Part shown: positions 8,514 to 15,987 of the stretch, piece by piece
How the letters are laid out: every line of letters begins with the position of its first letter
Numbering within the stretch: position 1 is the first letter of the stretch
Assembly: GCA_016125285.1 (NCBI GenBank)
Contig: WGMA01000017.1
Location: 46,607 to 110,606 of the forward strand
DNA from: Phycisphaera sp.
GTDB lineage: Bacteria; Planctomycetota; Phycisphaerae; Phycisphaerales; Zrk34
Reading direction: 5' to 3'
Length of the DNA: 64,000 nucleotides
Position numbers and translations under genes: made by a program
The notes under the pieces: generated by a model
Database searches by the model: none
The model's input: only the letters and a program-made list of their open reading frames with translations
Told to the model about the DNA's origin: nothing

Positions 8514-9455
8514 TCACTTGTTCAACGCCGCGAGCTTCGCGCGGACCATCGCGGACTGGTCGTCGTCGAGCACCTGCCAGCAGGCCAGGCCGTTGCCGAC
8601 GAGGTCGAAGTTGTCGAACGTCCAGACGACCTTCTTGTCGTGCGTGATCTCGAAGATCTGCGGATTGTCGGGCCCGGCGTGGCAGTTGCCGATGAGGTAG
8701 TTGCCGTTGGGCAGTTCCTGCAGGCAGGTCATCCAGCCGAGGCTGATCTTCGTGCCGGGCGCCTGGTCCTTGATCTCCCACGCGATCTGCTTGTCGGGCG
8801 TGACCTCGACGACGCTGTGCCCGTTGCCGGAGGCGACGAGCGTGTTGCCGTTGCGGAGGCGGATCGCGCCGTAGACGCGTGTCTTGATGAGGTAATCCCA
8901 CACGACCTTGCCGTCGTTGTCGTACTCGGTGACGACGCCGGGGTTCTCGGCGGCGACGAGGTAGTGGCCGTCGTCGGTCATGCGCATCAGGCGTGTGTGC
9001 TGCGTGCCGCCGGGCGCAAGGGGGAACTGGTGGACGAGCTTGCCGTCGGGGTCGACGGTGATGATGCGGCCGACGCCGCTCTCGACGATGACCGTGTCGC
9101 CGTTGGGCAGGCGCTTGAACGCGTGGACGTCGACGCCCTTGCCGGCGTTGCCGTTGGCGGTGGCCGAGTCGTACGTCCACACGACCTGCTTGTCGAGCGT
9201 CAGCTCGCTGAGCTTCGTCCAACTGTCGTGGAAGAGGATGTTGCCGTTGGGCAGCAGCTGCACGTCGTGATGACCGGCGTGCCCCTGCTTGGGGCCTTCG
9301 GTCTGGTAGGTCCACAGCGGTTTCCCGTCGGCGTCGCAGATGGCGATGATGTTCTTGCCGTAGGACGCGGCGACGAGGACGAGGCGCTCGGCGCGGGCGG
9401 TGGCGGCGGTGAACAGGCAGGCGAGCGCGACGGCGAGGAGCGTGCGGTTTTTCAT
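8514..9455 (-). CDS. Secreted PQQ-like beta-propeller protein
   Basis: A 313-residue protein starting at ATG 9455 with a signal peptide (MKNRTLLAVALACLFTAATA). The body is a run of propeller blades with the repeated pattern LPNGN/LPNGD and VVWTYD/VVWDYL, such as LLPNGNILFHDSW, RLPNGDTVIVESG and ELPNGNYLIGNC. This is the PQQ-like/arylsulfotransferase-like propeller type common in planctomycetes, probably a periplasmic binding or scaffolding protein. No PQQ-dehydrogenase motifs are visible. The open frame continues far upstream, but that part is antisense to the SGNH hydrolase gene and is not believed. A TATACT at 9534-9539 is a likely -10 box. Confidence 0.8.
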   Translation of the reverse strand: MKNRTLLAVALACLFTAATARAERLVLVAASYGKNIIAICDADGKPLWTYQTEGPKQGHAGHHDVQLLPNGNILFHDSWTKLSELTLDKQVVWTYDSATANGNAGKGVDVHAFKRLPNGDTVIVESGVGRIITVDPDGKLVHQFPLAPGGTQHTRLMRMTDDGHYLVAAENPGVVTEYDNDGKVVWDYLIKTRVYGAIRLRNGNTLVASGNGHSVVEVTPDKQIAWEIKDQAPGTKISLGWMTCLQELPNGNYLIGNCHAGPDNPQIFEITHDKKVVWTFDNFDLVGNGLACWQVLDDDQSAMVRAKLAALNK

Positions 9456-9533
9456 GGGCGTTGCGTTTCGTATGCGAGGAGGGTGTGGCGTGCCGGTGTG
9501 CGGCGCGGTCGACATGCCGCGCGACGCGAGCGC

Positions 9534-9539
9534 AGTATA
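9534..9539 (-). promoter_or_regulatory. Probable -10 box for the propeller gene
   Basis: TATACT on the minus strand gives a transcript start near 9527 and a leader of about 70 nt. It lies back to back with the plus-strand -10 box at 9654. Confidence 0.4.
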
Positions 9540-9653
9540 GGGCGGCGCGGATGGGCGTGTCGCCGTGTCGCGCGATCGTTTGGTGTGTTTGAAAAAGCGG
9601 GGTGAAATGCAAACGGCGGTGACGCCGCGCCTCGCCCGTCGCGTGGTGTGCCG

Positions 9654-9659
9654 TACAAT
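9654..9659 (+). promoter_or_regulatory. Probable -10 box for the SGNH hydrolase gene
   Basis: TACAAT in CCGTACAATGGGGC, about 80 bp before the ATG. The same box recurs upstream of many genes in this window. Confidence 0.45.
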
Positions 9660-9740
9660 GGGGCAGGCACGACGTGGCCCCGTTTCGCGGTGTGGGACGG
9701 GGCGGGTTCCGAGACCTTCCATTCCCGTGAGGTGGTCGTG

Positions 9741-10820
9741 ATGATTCGTCGTGCCCTGGCCTGTCTGCTGTTGTTGTTGTCGCTGATCACGCACGCGGTG
9801 GTCGCCGCCGAACCCGCGCCCGCGGCGAAGGTGGACACCCACTCCTATGACGTGCTGCGCGACGGGCTGAACAACTGCCGCGTGAAGTTCGAACAGGATA
9901 AGACCGGCCGCGTCGCGTTCCTCGGCGGGTCGATCACCGCGATGAACGGCTGGCGTCAGATGGTGATGGCGGACCTCGAGAAGCGGTTCCCGCAGACGAA
10001 GTTCGAGTTCATCGGCGCGGGCATCCCGTCGCTGGGCTCGGTGCCGCACGCGTTCCGGCTGGAGCGGGACGTGCTGGCGCACGGGCCGATCGACCTGCTG
10101 TTCGTCGAGGCGGCGGTGAACGATTCGTCGAACACCGGCGACCACCCCGAGCAGATCCTGCGCGGCATGGAGGGCGTGATCCGGCACGTGCGGACGGTGA
10201 GCCCGATGACGGACATCGTGCAGATGCACTTCGCGATGACGTCGCACTTCGCGGACTACAAGGCCGGGCGTCTGCCGGTGTCGATCGCGCAGCACGAACG
10301 TGTGGCGGAACACTACGGCAACGCGTCGGTGGACCTGTCGCACGAGACGTGCGATCGGATCAACGCCGGTGAGTTCACGTGGGCGGGCGCGTTCGGCAGC
10401 GTGCACCCCAAGCCGCCGGGCCAGAAGCTTTACGCCGACGGCATCGCGCGGCTGCTGGACGCGGCGTGGGCGCAGCCGGTCGGGCCGGTCAAGGCGCACG
10501 CGCTGCCGGCCGAGCCGCTCGACCCGCTCTGCTACGCGCGCGGTCGGTTCGGCGACATCGCCGACGCGAAGATCATCCAGGGGTTCAAGGTCGTGGAGAA
10601 CTGGAAGCCGTCGCGCCGGGCCGGGACGCGCGGCGGGTACGTCAACGTGCCCGTGCTCGAGGCGACCGAGCCCGACGCCGCGTTCGAGTTCGCGTTCGAC
10701 GGCACCGGCGCGGGGCTGATGATCGGCGCCGGGCCGGACACCGGCGTGATCGAGGTGACGTGCGACGACGGGCCGACGAAGACGATCGACACGTTCACGA
10801 ACTGGAGCAAGGGGCTGTAA
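9741..10820 (+). CDS. Secreted SGNH-family hydrolase, cut short by an in-frame stop
   Basis: 359 residues from ATG 9741 (GAGGTGG about 6 nt upstream) with signal peptide MIRRALACLLLLLSLITHAVVA. SGNH/GDSL blocks are visible: FLGGSITAM (catalytic Ser), GAGIPSLGS (Gly block), FVEAAVNDSS (Asn block), and VHPKPPGQ, where the catalytic Asp/His pair is replaced by a lone His. A second beta-rich domain follows and breaks off at TAA 10818-10820. The same frame continues for another 43 sensible codons after the stop, so the original gene seems to have ended at 10952. Expected role: deacetylation or ester cleavage of polysaccharides in the periplasm. Confidence 0.75.
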   Translation: MIRRALACLLLLLSLITHAVVAAEPAPAAKVDTHSYDVLRDGLNNCRVKFEQDKTGRVAFLGGSITAMNGWRQMVMADLEKRFPQTKFEFIGAGIPSLGSVPHAFRLERDVLAHGPIDLLFVEAAVNDSSNTGDHPEQILRGMEGVIRHVRTVSPMTDIVQMHFAMTSHFADYKAGRLPVSIAQHERVAEHYGNASVDLSHETCDRINAGEFTWAGAFGSVHPKPPGQKLYADGIARLLDAAWAQPVGPVKAHALPAEPLDPLCYARGRFGDIADAKIIQGFKVVENWKPSRRAGTRGGYVNVPVLEATEPDAAFEFAFDGTGAGLMIGAGPDTGVIEVTCDDGPTKTIDTFTNWSKGL

Positions 10821-10952
10821 CTGCCTTGGGCGTTGATCCTCGACGACGAGCTGAAGCCGGGCCACCATGTCGTGCGCGTCCGGCTGACCGGCGAGCACAA
10901 CGCCCGCGGCTCGGGCACGGCGCTGTACGTGTATCAGCTGCTGGAGAACTGA
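10821..10952 (+). pseudogene. In-frame 3' remnant of the SGNH hydrolase
   Basis: Directly after TAA 10818-10820 the same frame reads LPWALILDDELKPGHHVVRV and on to YVYQLLEN before TGA at 10950-10952. This is the expected end of the C-terminal beta domain: the strand broken at NWSKGL resumes with LPW. One base change, for example TAC or CAA to TAA, would explain the stop. It could be a real nonsense mutation, a read-through site or a sequencing error. Confidence 0.65.
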
Positions 10953-11016
10953 CGCAGCGAGACGCCCCGACGCCCACCCCCGCGGCGGCTACGGGCCATG
11001 CGTGCGGGGCTTGGGT

Positions 11017-11022
11017 TACAAT
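11017..11022 (+). promoter_or_regulatory. -10 box placed for a leaderless corA transcript
   Basis: TACAAT ends 7 nt before GTG 11029, so a transcript starting at the normal distance would begin at the start codon itself. No ribosome site precedes this GTG. Confidence 0.45.
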
Positions 11023-11028
11023 GACGGC

Positions 11029-12036
11029 GTGACCGACGGCTCGTCCAGTTCGGCGACGGCGTACCCCGGGTGTGTGATCTCGGCGGTCGCGTTCTATTTT
11101 CCCAACAAGGTCGAGCAGGCGATCAGCGTCGAGGAGGCGTCGGACGCGATGGCGCGCGGCGGGTACGTGTGGGTCGACGTGACCGTCACCGACACCGCCG
11201 AGGCGGCGCCGACGCTGCGCGAGCTGGGGCTGGTCGACGCGGGCGTGATCGAGGCGGCGATGACCGGCGAGGAGGCGACGCTGCACGCGCGCCACGACGA
11301 GTTTTTGCACCTGGTGCTGACGGGCTGCCGGCTTGCGGGGCGCGACGTCGAGCTCGAGCGTGTCGACGCCGTGCTGCGACGCGGCGGCATGGTCACGCTG
11401 CACCGCGGACGCGTGGCGTTCATCGACGCGATGCACCGCGAGTGCTCGGCGGACTTCCACCGCCACGCCCAGACGCCCAGCTTCCTGATCTACGAGCTGT
11501 GGGACCACCTCATCGAAAACTACCAGCACGTGCAGAACCAGGTCGAGGACATGGTCGAGGCGGTGCAGCGCGACCTGATGACGGCGGTGAGCGAACGCGT
11601 GTTCACGCACATCGCCGAGCTCGGCACCGACATCCTGCACTTCCGCAAGATCCTCCTGCCGGCCCGGTCGGTGCTCACGGAGCTGGCGACGCGCAAGAGC
11701 GTGTTCGTCAGCGAGGCGACGCAGCCGTACCTGATCAACATGGTCGGCTCGCTGGAGCGTGTGCTGCAGGACCTGCTCGTCGACCACGAGGTGCTCAACA
11801 ACGCGCTGAACCTCCACATGTCGATGGCCAGCCACCGCATGAACCAGATCATGCAGCGGCTGACCGTCATCTCCGTGATCTTCCTGCCGCTGACGTTTCT
11901 CTGCGGCGTGTACGGCATGAACTTCAAGTACCTGCCGGAGTTCGACTGGCGCTACGGGTACTTCCTGTTCTGGCTCGTCGTGGCGCTGGTCGTGATCGCG
12001 CAGCTGGTTTACCTTTGGCGGAAGCGCTGGCTCTGA
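11029..12036 (+). CDS. corA: CorA-family divalent cation transporter
   Basis: 335 residues from GTG 11029. A large N-terminal cytoplasmic alpha/beta domain is followed by the long stalk helix (about 150-280) and two C-terminal membrane helices. The CorA signature YGMNF lies at the end of the first helix, followed by a short acidic loop (LPEFDWRYG) and a second helix, then a basic tail (WRKRWL). The family forms pentameric channels for Mg2+, Co2+ or Ni2+; the metal cannot be told here. An in-frame GTG at 11002 would place the TACAAT box inside the gene, so GTG 11029 is preferred. The next gene starts about 50 bp downstream and may be co-transcribed. Confidence 0.9.
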   Translation: MTDGSSSSATAYPGCVISAVAFYFPNKVEQAISVEEASDAMARGGYVWVDVTVTDTAEAAPTLRELGLVDAGVIEAAMTGEEATLHARHDEFLHLVLTGCRLAGRDVELERVDAVLRRGGMVTLHRGRVAFIDAMHRECSADFHRHAQTPSFLIYELWDHLIENYQHVQNQVEDMVEAVQRDLMTAVSERVFTHIAELGTDILHFRKILLPARSVLTELATRKSVFVSEATQPYLINMVGSLERVLQDLLVDHEVLNNALNLHMSMASHRMNQIMQRLTVISVIFLPLTFLCGVYGMNFKYLPEFDWRYGYFLFWLVVALVVIAQLVYLWRKRWL

Positions 12037-12088
12037 GACGAACCCGTTGCCGCCATGTCGGCGGTGGCCCAACCCGGGAGGTGTGGCG

Positions 12089-12451
12089 TTGAATCAGTTC
12101 TGGGTATTGCCGATGGTCGTGACGTGGCTGATCGGCGCCGCATTGACGTTTCGGATGGTCAAGCATCAGCGGCGGGCGTTCGTGCTCGTGCCGATCGGGA
12201 TGCTTGCGTCCGCGATGATCGCGCTCTTCACGGCGTACTACTACGCGGCCGTCCCGCAGATGGCCGAGAAGGGTCACTGGGACTTCGAGAAGACCAACGA
12301 CGTCGTGCGGATGTTCAACATGATCTCCCACGGGCTGCACATCGGCGCGCTCGGGGTGTTGATCGCGGGCATCGTCCGCGGCGTACGGCCCGACGCGTCG
12401 ACGCAAGACGCGTACCTCGACGACGAGCCGCTCGACGACCCGATGCGATGA
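12089..12451 (+). CDS. Small membrane protein with three helices
   Basis: 120 residues from TTG 12089, chosen because GGGAGG (12075-12080) lies 8 nt upstream. Three membrane segments are visible: WVLPMVVTWLIGAALTF, AFVLVPIGMLASAMIALF and HIGALGVLIAGIV, followed by an acidic tail (DAYLDDEPLDDPMR). No family is recognised. It follows corA closely on the same strand and could be an accessory membrane protein, but nothing in the sequence shows this. It converges on the sulfatase gene with a 14-bp gap. Confidence 0.6.
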   Translation: MNQFWVLPMVVTWLIGAALTFRMVKHQRRAFVLVPIGMLASAMIALFTAYYYAAVPQMAEKGHWDFEKTNDVVRMFNMISHGLHIGALGVLIAGIVRGVRPDASTQDAYLDDEPLDDPMR

Positions 12452-12465
12452 ACGCTGCGCCGCGG

Positions 12466-13878
12466 TCAGTGGGAAGGCGGGTACGCGGGCAGCGACTGCA
12501 GGCGCTCGGTCAGGGCGCGGACGACGTCGGGCTTCTTCTTCGCGACGTCGTGCATTTCTTCGGGGTCGCGGCTGTGATCGTAGAGCTCGACCTCGCCGGT
12601 CGACCAGCGTGTGAAGCGCCACGGGCCGAGCGTCACGCTCTGCGCGTAGGCCTTCGGGCCGCGGCTCACGAGCGTGAACGCGGCGTCCTTGATCACGGCG
12701 TCGGGGTCGCGGAGGATCGGCGCGAAGGACTTGCCCGCAAGATCGTTCGGCGGGGTCAGGCCGGCGAACTCGGCGACGGTCGGGTAGAGGTCGACGAACT
12801 CGACGATGGAACGCGTGGACTGCCCGCCCTTGACGCCCGGCGCGGCGACGACGAACGGCGCGCGGCACGAGCGTTCGAACAGCGTGTTCTTGTTCCACCA
12901 GTTGCGCTCGCCGGTGTGGTAGCCGTGGTCGCCGACGAAGACGACGAGCGTGCGGTCCCACAGGTGGCGCCTGTCGAGCGTGTCGAGGACGCGGCCGAGC
13001 TGCGCGTCCATGAACGTCGTGCCCGCGCAGTAGGCGCGGAGGAACTCCATGCGGTCGGCGTCGGTGAACCTGCCGAACGCCTCGCCGTACGCGCCGAAGC
13101 TCACGGCCAGCGGCGGCGCGGGCGTCGTGTTCTCGTCGTCGCGCCACAGCGTCAGCGAGCCGGGCGGGTACAGGTCGAAGTACTTCTTCGGCGCGATGAA
13201 CGGGTCGTGCGGCTTCATGAAACCGCAGCCGATGAACCACGGCTTGTCGCCCTGCTTCTCGATGTCGGCGATCACCGCGGAGGCGATCTGCCCGTCGGGC
13301 TGGTCGTTGTCGTCGCCGTCCGCCGCGCCCCACGTGCACCACTTGAGCTTGCCCGCCGTGAGGTTGCGGCCCTCGATCATGCGGCGACCGACGTCGGTGG
13401 CCTTGTACGCCACGGCCTCGTCCCACGAGTTCGCCTTGTCGGACCACAGGTCGCTCGTCGGGCCGTCGTGTCCGCCGAGGTGGAAGATCTTGCCGAACGC
13501 CGCGGTGTGCCAGCCGTGCGTGCGGAACAGCTGCGGCAGGGTCACGACGTCGGGCATGGCCTGGCGCAGCGGCACGGTGTTGGTGACGACACCCGTCTGC
13601 TCGGCGCGCAGCCCGGTGAGCATGGAGCACCGGCTCGGATTGCAGACGGGGTACTGCACGTAGGCGTGTTCGAACGTCATGCCGCGGGCGCGCAGGCGAT
13701 CGAGGTTCGGCGTCTTGACCACGTCGTGCAGGTACGCCCCGCCGAAGTCGCGCAGGTCGTCGGCCATGATGAGCAGCACGTTGCGCTGCGGCGGATCGGC
13801 CGCCATCGCACGCCCGCCGAGCAGACACGCCGCCACCACCAGTCCGATCGCACACCATCCGCGTCGCGTCATCGCCAT
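12466..13878 (-). CDS. Secreted sulfatase (iduronate-2-sulfatase-like)
   Basis: 470 residues with a signal peptide (about 1-26). The sulfatase core is complete: metal-binding Asp pair at about 40-41 (MADDLRDFGG), the active-site signature CNPSRCSMLTG with Cys79 as the formylglycine precursor, GKIFHLGG, and VVFVGDHGYHTGE near residue 320. The layout, with GRVLDTLDRRHLWDRT before the second metal site, resembles iduronate-2-sulfatase-type enzymes. It should remove sulfate from sulfated polysaccharides in the periplasm or outside the cell. It needs a formylglycine-generating enzyme, and none is encoded in this window. ATG at 13878 has GGAGGCAGG just upstream. Confidence 0.92.
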   Translation of the reverse strand: MAMTRRGWCAIGLVVAACLLGGRAMAADPPQRNVLLIMADDLRDFGGAYLHDVVKTPNLDRLRARGMTFEHAYVQYPVCNPSRCSMLTGLRAEQTGVVTNTVPLRQAMPDVVTLPQLFRTHGWHTAAFGKIFHLGGHDGPTSDLWSDKANSWDEAVAYKATDVGRRMIEGRNLTAGKLKWCTWGAADGDDNDQPDGQIASAVIADIEKQGDKPWFIGCGFMKPHDPFIAPKKYFDLYPPGSLTLWRDDENTTPAPPLAVSFGAYGEAFGRFTDADRMEFLRAYCAGTTFMDAQLGRVLDTLDRRHLWDRTLVVFVGDHGYHTGERNWWNKNTLFERSCRAPFVVAAPGVKGGQSTRSIVEFVDLYPTVAEFAGLTPPNDLAGKSFAPILRDPDAVIKDAAFTLVSRGPKAYAQSVTLGPWRFTRWSTGEVELYDHSRDPEEMHDVAKKKPDVVRALTERLQSLPAYPPSH

Positions 13879-14028
13879 GCCTGCCTCCAGTGTCTATCGC
13901 CGTTGAAACCCCGCGCGTCGTAACGTCAGCCGGCACAGGGTTATTGCACAGCATACACGCCGCGGGCCCCGCGGGGCGGCATCGCGTGCGGGATCGCAAC
14001 AAGTTCGTCGCCGCGGGCGCTGCGCCGG

Positions 14029-14034
14029 TATAAT
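14029..14034 (+). promoter_or_regulatory. Probable -10 box of the DUF3500 gene
   Basis: A perfect TATAAT in GCCGGTATAATCATCG, with the transcript start expected near 14041 and a leader of about 33 nt before the ATG at 14074. No good -35 hexamer was found at 17 bp. Confidence 0.5.
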
Positions 14035-14073
14035 CATCGAGTTCGATTCCCCTCACCTCGCTGGAGACACGGC

Positions 14074-15129
14074 ATGTCCAATCCGCATCGGCCCGCGCGT
14101 AACGCCCACCGTCGTGACCTGATCGACTCGCTGACCCGGCGAGACATCCTCCGCAGCGGCGCGGCGCTCGGCGCGGTCGCGGCCGGACTCCCGCTCGTCA
14201 CCGCCCCGCTCGTGCGCGCCGCCGCCCCCGCCGGTCCGCCCGAAACGCTCGTCAAGCAGTTCTACGACTCGCTGAGCGACGCGCAGAAGAAGGTCATCTG
14301 CTTCAAGTGGGACCACACCGAAGAGAAGCGCGGCCTGCTCCGCACACGCATCTCCAACAACTGGCACATCACCCAGCCCGCCATCTACTCCGACTTCTAC
14401 ACGAAGGATCAGCACGAGATGTCCCGCGCGATCTTCGAGGGCATCATCCAGCCCGACTGGCACAGCCGCATCGACAAGCAGCTGCAGGACGACGCCGGCG
14501 GGTTCGGCAAGTCGCAGAACATCGCGATCTTCGGCGAGCCCGGCGCCGGCAAGTTCGAGCTGGTGATGACCGGGCGGCACATGACGCTGCGCTGCGACGG
14601 CGACAGCGCCGAGCACGTGGCGTTCGGCGGGCCGATCTTCTACGGCCACGCCGCGTCGGGCTTCCACGAGAAGGTCGGCCACCCGGGCAACGTGTTCTGG
14701 CCGCAGGCGCAGGAGGCCAACAAGCTGTACCAGATGCTCGACGGCAAGCAGCGCGAGCAGGCGCTGGTCATCCACGGCCTGCCCGACGAGGCGTTCGTCG
14801 ACTTCCGCGGCAAGGACGGCAAGTTCCAGGGCATCGCGATCAAGGACCTGACCGCGGACCAGAAGGAGCACGCGCAGACCGTGCTGTCGAAGCTGATCGA
14901 GCCGTACCGCCAGAACGACCGCGACGAGGCGATCCGCTGCCTCAACGCGCAGGGCGGGCTCGACGCGTGCCACCTGGCGTTCTACGACGAGGGCGACATC
15001 GGCGACGACAAGATCTGGGACTGCTGGCGTCTGGAAGGCCCGAGCTTCGTGTGGCACTACCGCGGCTCGCCGCACGTGCACGTGTGGGTCAACGTCGCGG
15101 ACTCGGCAGACGTTGAGCTGAATGCGTAG
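14074..15129 (+). CDS. Tat-exported DUF3500 family protein
   Basis: 351 residues. The N-terminus has a twin-arginine signal (TRRDILRSGAALGAVAAGLP, then an Ala-rich cleavage region ending near residue 50), so the protein is probably exported folded. The remainder matches my memory of DUF3500: FKWDHTEEKRGLLRTRISNN, FGEPGAGKFELVMTGRHMTL and HLAFYDEGDIGDDKIWDCWR, ending PHVHVWVNV. The biochemical function of this family is not known to me. Many His, Asp and Glu residues near the end (GSPHVHVWV) suggest a possible metal site, which is inference. Tat export and the neighbouring sulfatase suggest a role in extracytoplasmic substrate handling. Confidence 0.8.
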   Translation: MSNPHRPARNAHRRDLIDSLTRRDILRSGAALGAVAAGLPLVTAPLVRAAAPAGPPETLVKQFYDSLSDAQKKVICFKWDHTEEKRGLLRTRISNNWHITQPAIYSDFYTKDQHEMSRAIFEGIIQPDWHSRIDKQLQDDAGGFGKSQNIAIFGEPGAGKFELVMTGRHMTLRCDGDSAEHVAFGGPIFYGHAASGFHEKVGHPGNVFWPQAQEANKLYQMLDGKQREQALVIHGLPDEAFVDFRGKDGKFQGIAIKDLTADQKEHAQTVLSKLIEPYRQNDRDEAIRCLNAQGGLDACHLAFYDEGDIGDDKIWDCWRLEGPSFVWHYRGSPHVHVWVNVADSADVELNA

Positions 15130-15133
15130 CGAC

Positions 15134-15155
15134 CCCGGGGCAGGCCTGCCCCGGG
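15134..15155. repeat. REP-like 22-bp palindrome between convergent genes
   Basis: CCCGGGGCAGG followed by its exact reverse complement CCTGCCCCGGG. It fills the 28-bp gap between the stop codons of the DUF3500 and marC genes and could end transcription from both sides. Near-identical copies are at 52009, 53472 and 63267. Confidence 0.8.
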
Positions 15156-15157
15156 CT

Positions 15158-15763
15158 TTAGGCGCCGAGCGTTCGTATGTGGACGATGTACTTCTCGATA
15201 CCCGACAGCAGCATCTGGATCGAGAGCGTGACGAGGATCATGCCCATCAGGCGTTCCATGGCGATCAGGCCGCGCTGGCCGATCCTGGCGCTGAGGGTTG
15301 TGCCGAAGTAGAGGACGGTCGCCGTGACGACCCACGCGAGCACCACGGCGCCGAGCATGGACAGCCAGTGGTCCGGCTCGCGGCTCATCAGCAGCATCTC
15401 GGTCGCCAGCACGCTCGGCCCGGCGATGTACGGCACGGCCAGGGGCACAATGAACGGCTCGCCGTCGATGTCCTCCTTGTACGGCCCGCGCACCGCGGGG
15501 AACACCATCCGCAGCGCGATCAGGAACAGCACCACGCCGCCGGCGATCGTCAGCGCGGGCTCGGAGATGCCCAGCACGCCGAGGAACCGCTGCCCGGCGA
15601 ACAGGAACGCGAGCATCAGCGCGAAGGCGATGAGCAGCTCGCGCACCGTCACCCACCGCCGGCGTTCGGGCGACACGCGCTTCAGCTCCAGCGTGAAGTA
15701 CAGCGTGTTGCCCACCGGGTCCATCACGAGCAGCAGCAGGATGGTGGCGGACCAGAGGGTCAT
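15158..15763 (-). CDS. MarC-family integral membrane protein
   Basis: 201 residues with six membrane helices and the MarC pattern: LLLLVMDPVGNTLYF near the start (usually DP.GN), GGVVLFLIALRMV in the middle, and FIVPLAVPYIAGPSVLATEM. MarC proteins were once linked to antibiotic resistance, but this is not supported in E. coli, and the transport function is unknown. ATG at 15763; a TAAGAT at 15790-15795 is a possible -10 box. It converges on the DUF3500 gene across a perfect palindrome. Confidence 0.9.
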   Translation of the reverse strand: MTLWSATILLLLVMDPVGNTLYFTLELKRVSPERRRWVTVRELLIAFALMLAFLFAGQRFLGVLGISEPALTIAGGVVLFLIALRMVFPAVRGPYKEDIDGEPFIVPLAVPYIAGPSVLATEMLLMSREPDHWLSMLGAVVLAWVVTATVLYFGTTLSARIGQRGLIAMERLMGMILVTLSIQMLLSGIEKYIVHIRTLGA

Positions 15764-15987
15764 GTCAATCCATACGTTCGAGGGCGTGATCTTACACGGC
15801 GTCGGGGTGCGTCGCGAGCGGCTTCCGTCTGGCCGCGCCCCGCGCGTTCGGGTATCGTATCACACGTACACACAATGGATTCGGCGAGGCGCCGGGCACG
15901 CCGCCGCCGACATTTCTGTGACGGGTCCCGCGCACGAGTCGACACGCGTAGCACCGTTCCGTCTGGGGTTTGGACAAGGGTGGTGTG

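Noticed and set aside
9456..10898. Long upstream extension of the propeller gene on the minus strand
   Set aside because: It is antisense to the SGNH hydrolase and lacks any motif; the signal peptide begins at ATG 9455.
15134..15155. Calling the CCCGGGGC palindromes ordinary intrinsic terminators
   Set aside because: They lack a following T run and recur as near-identical copies, so they are listed as repeats; termination remains possible.
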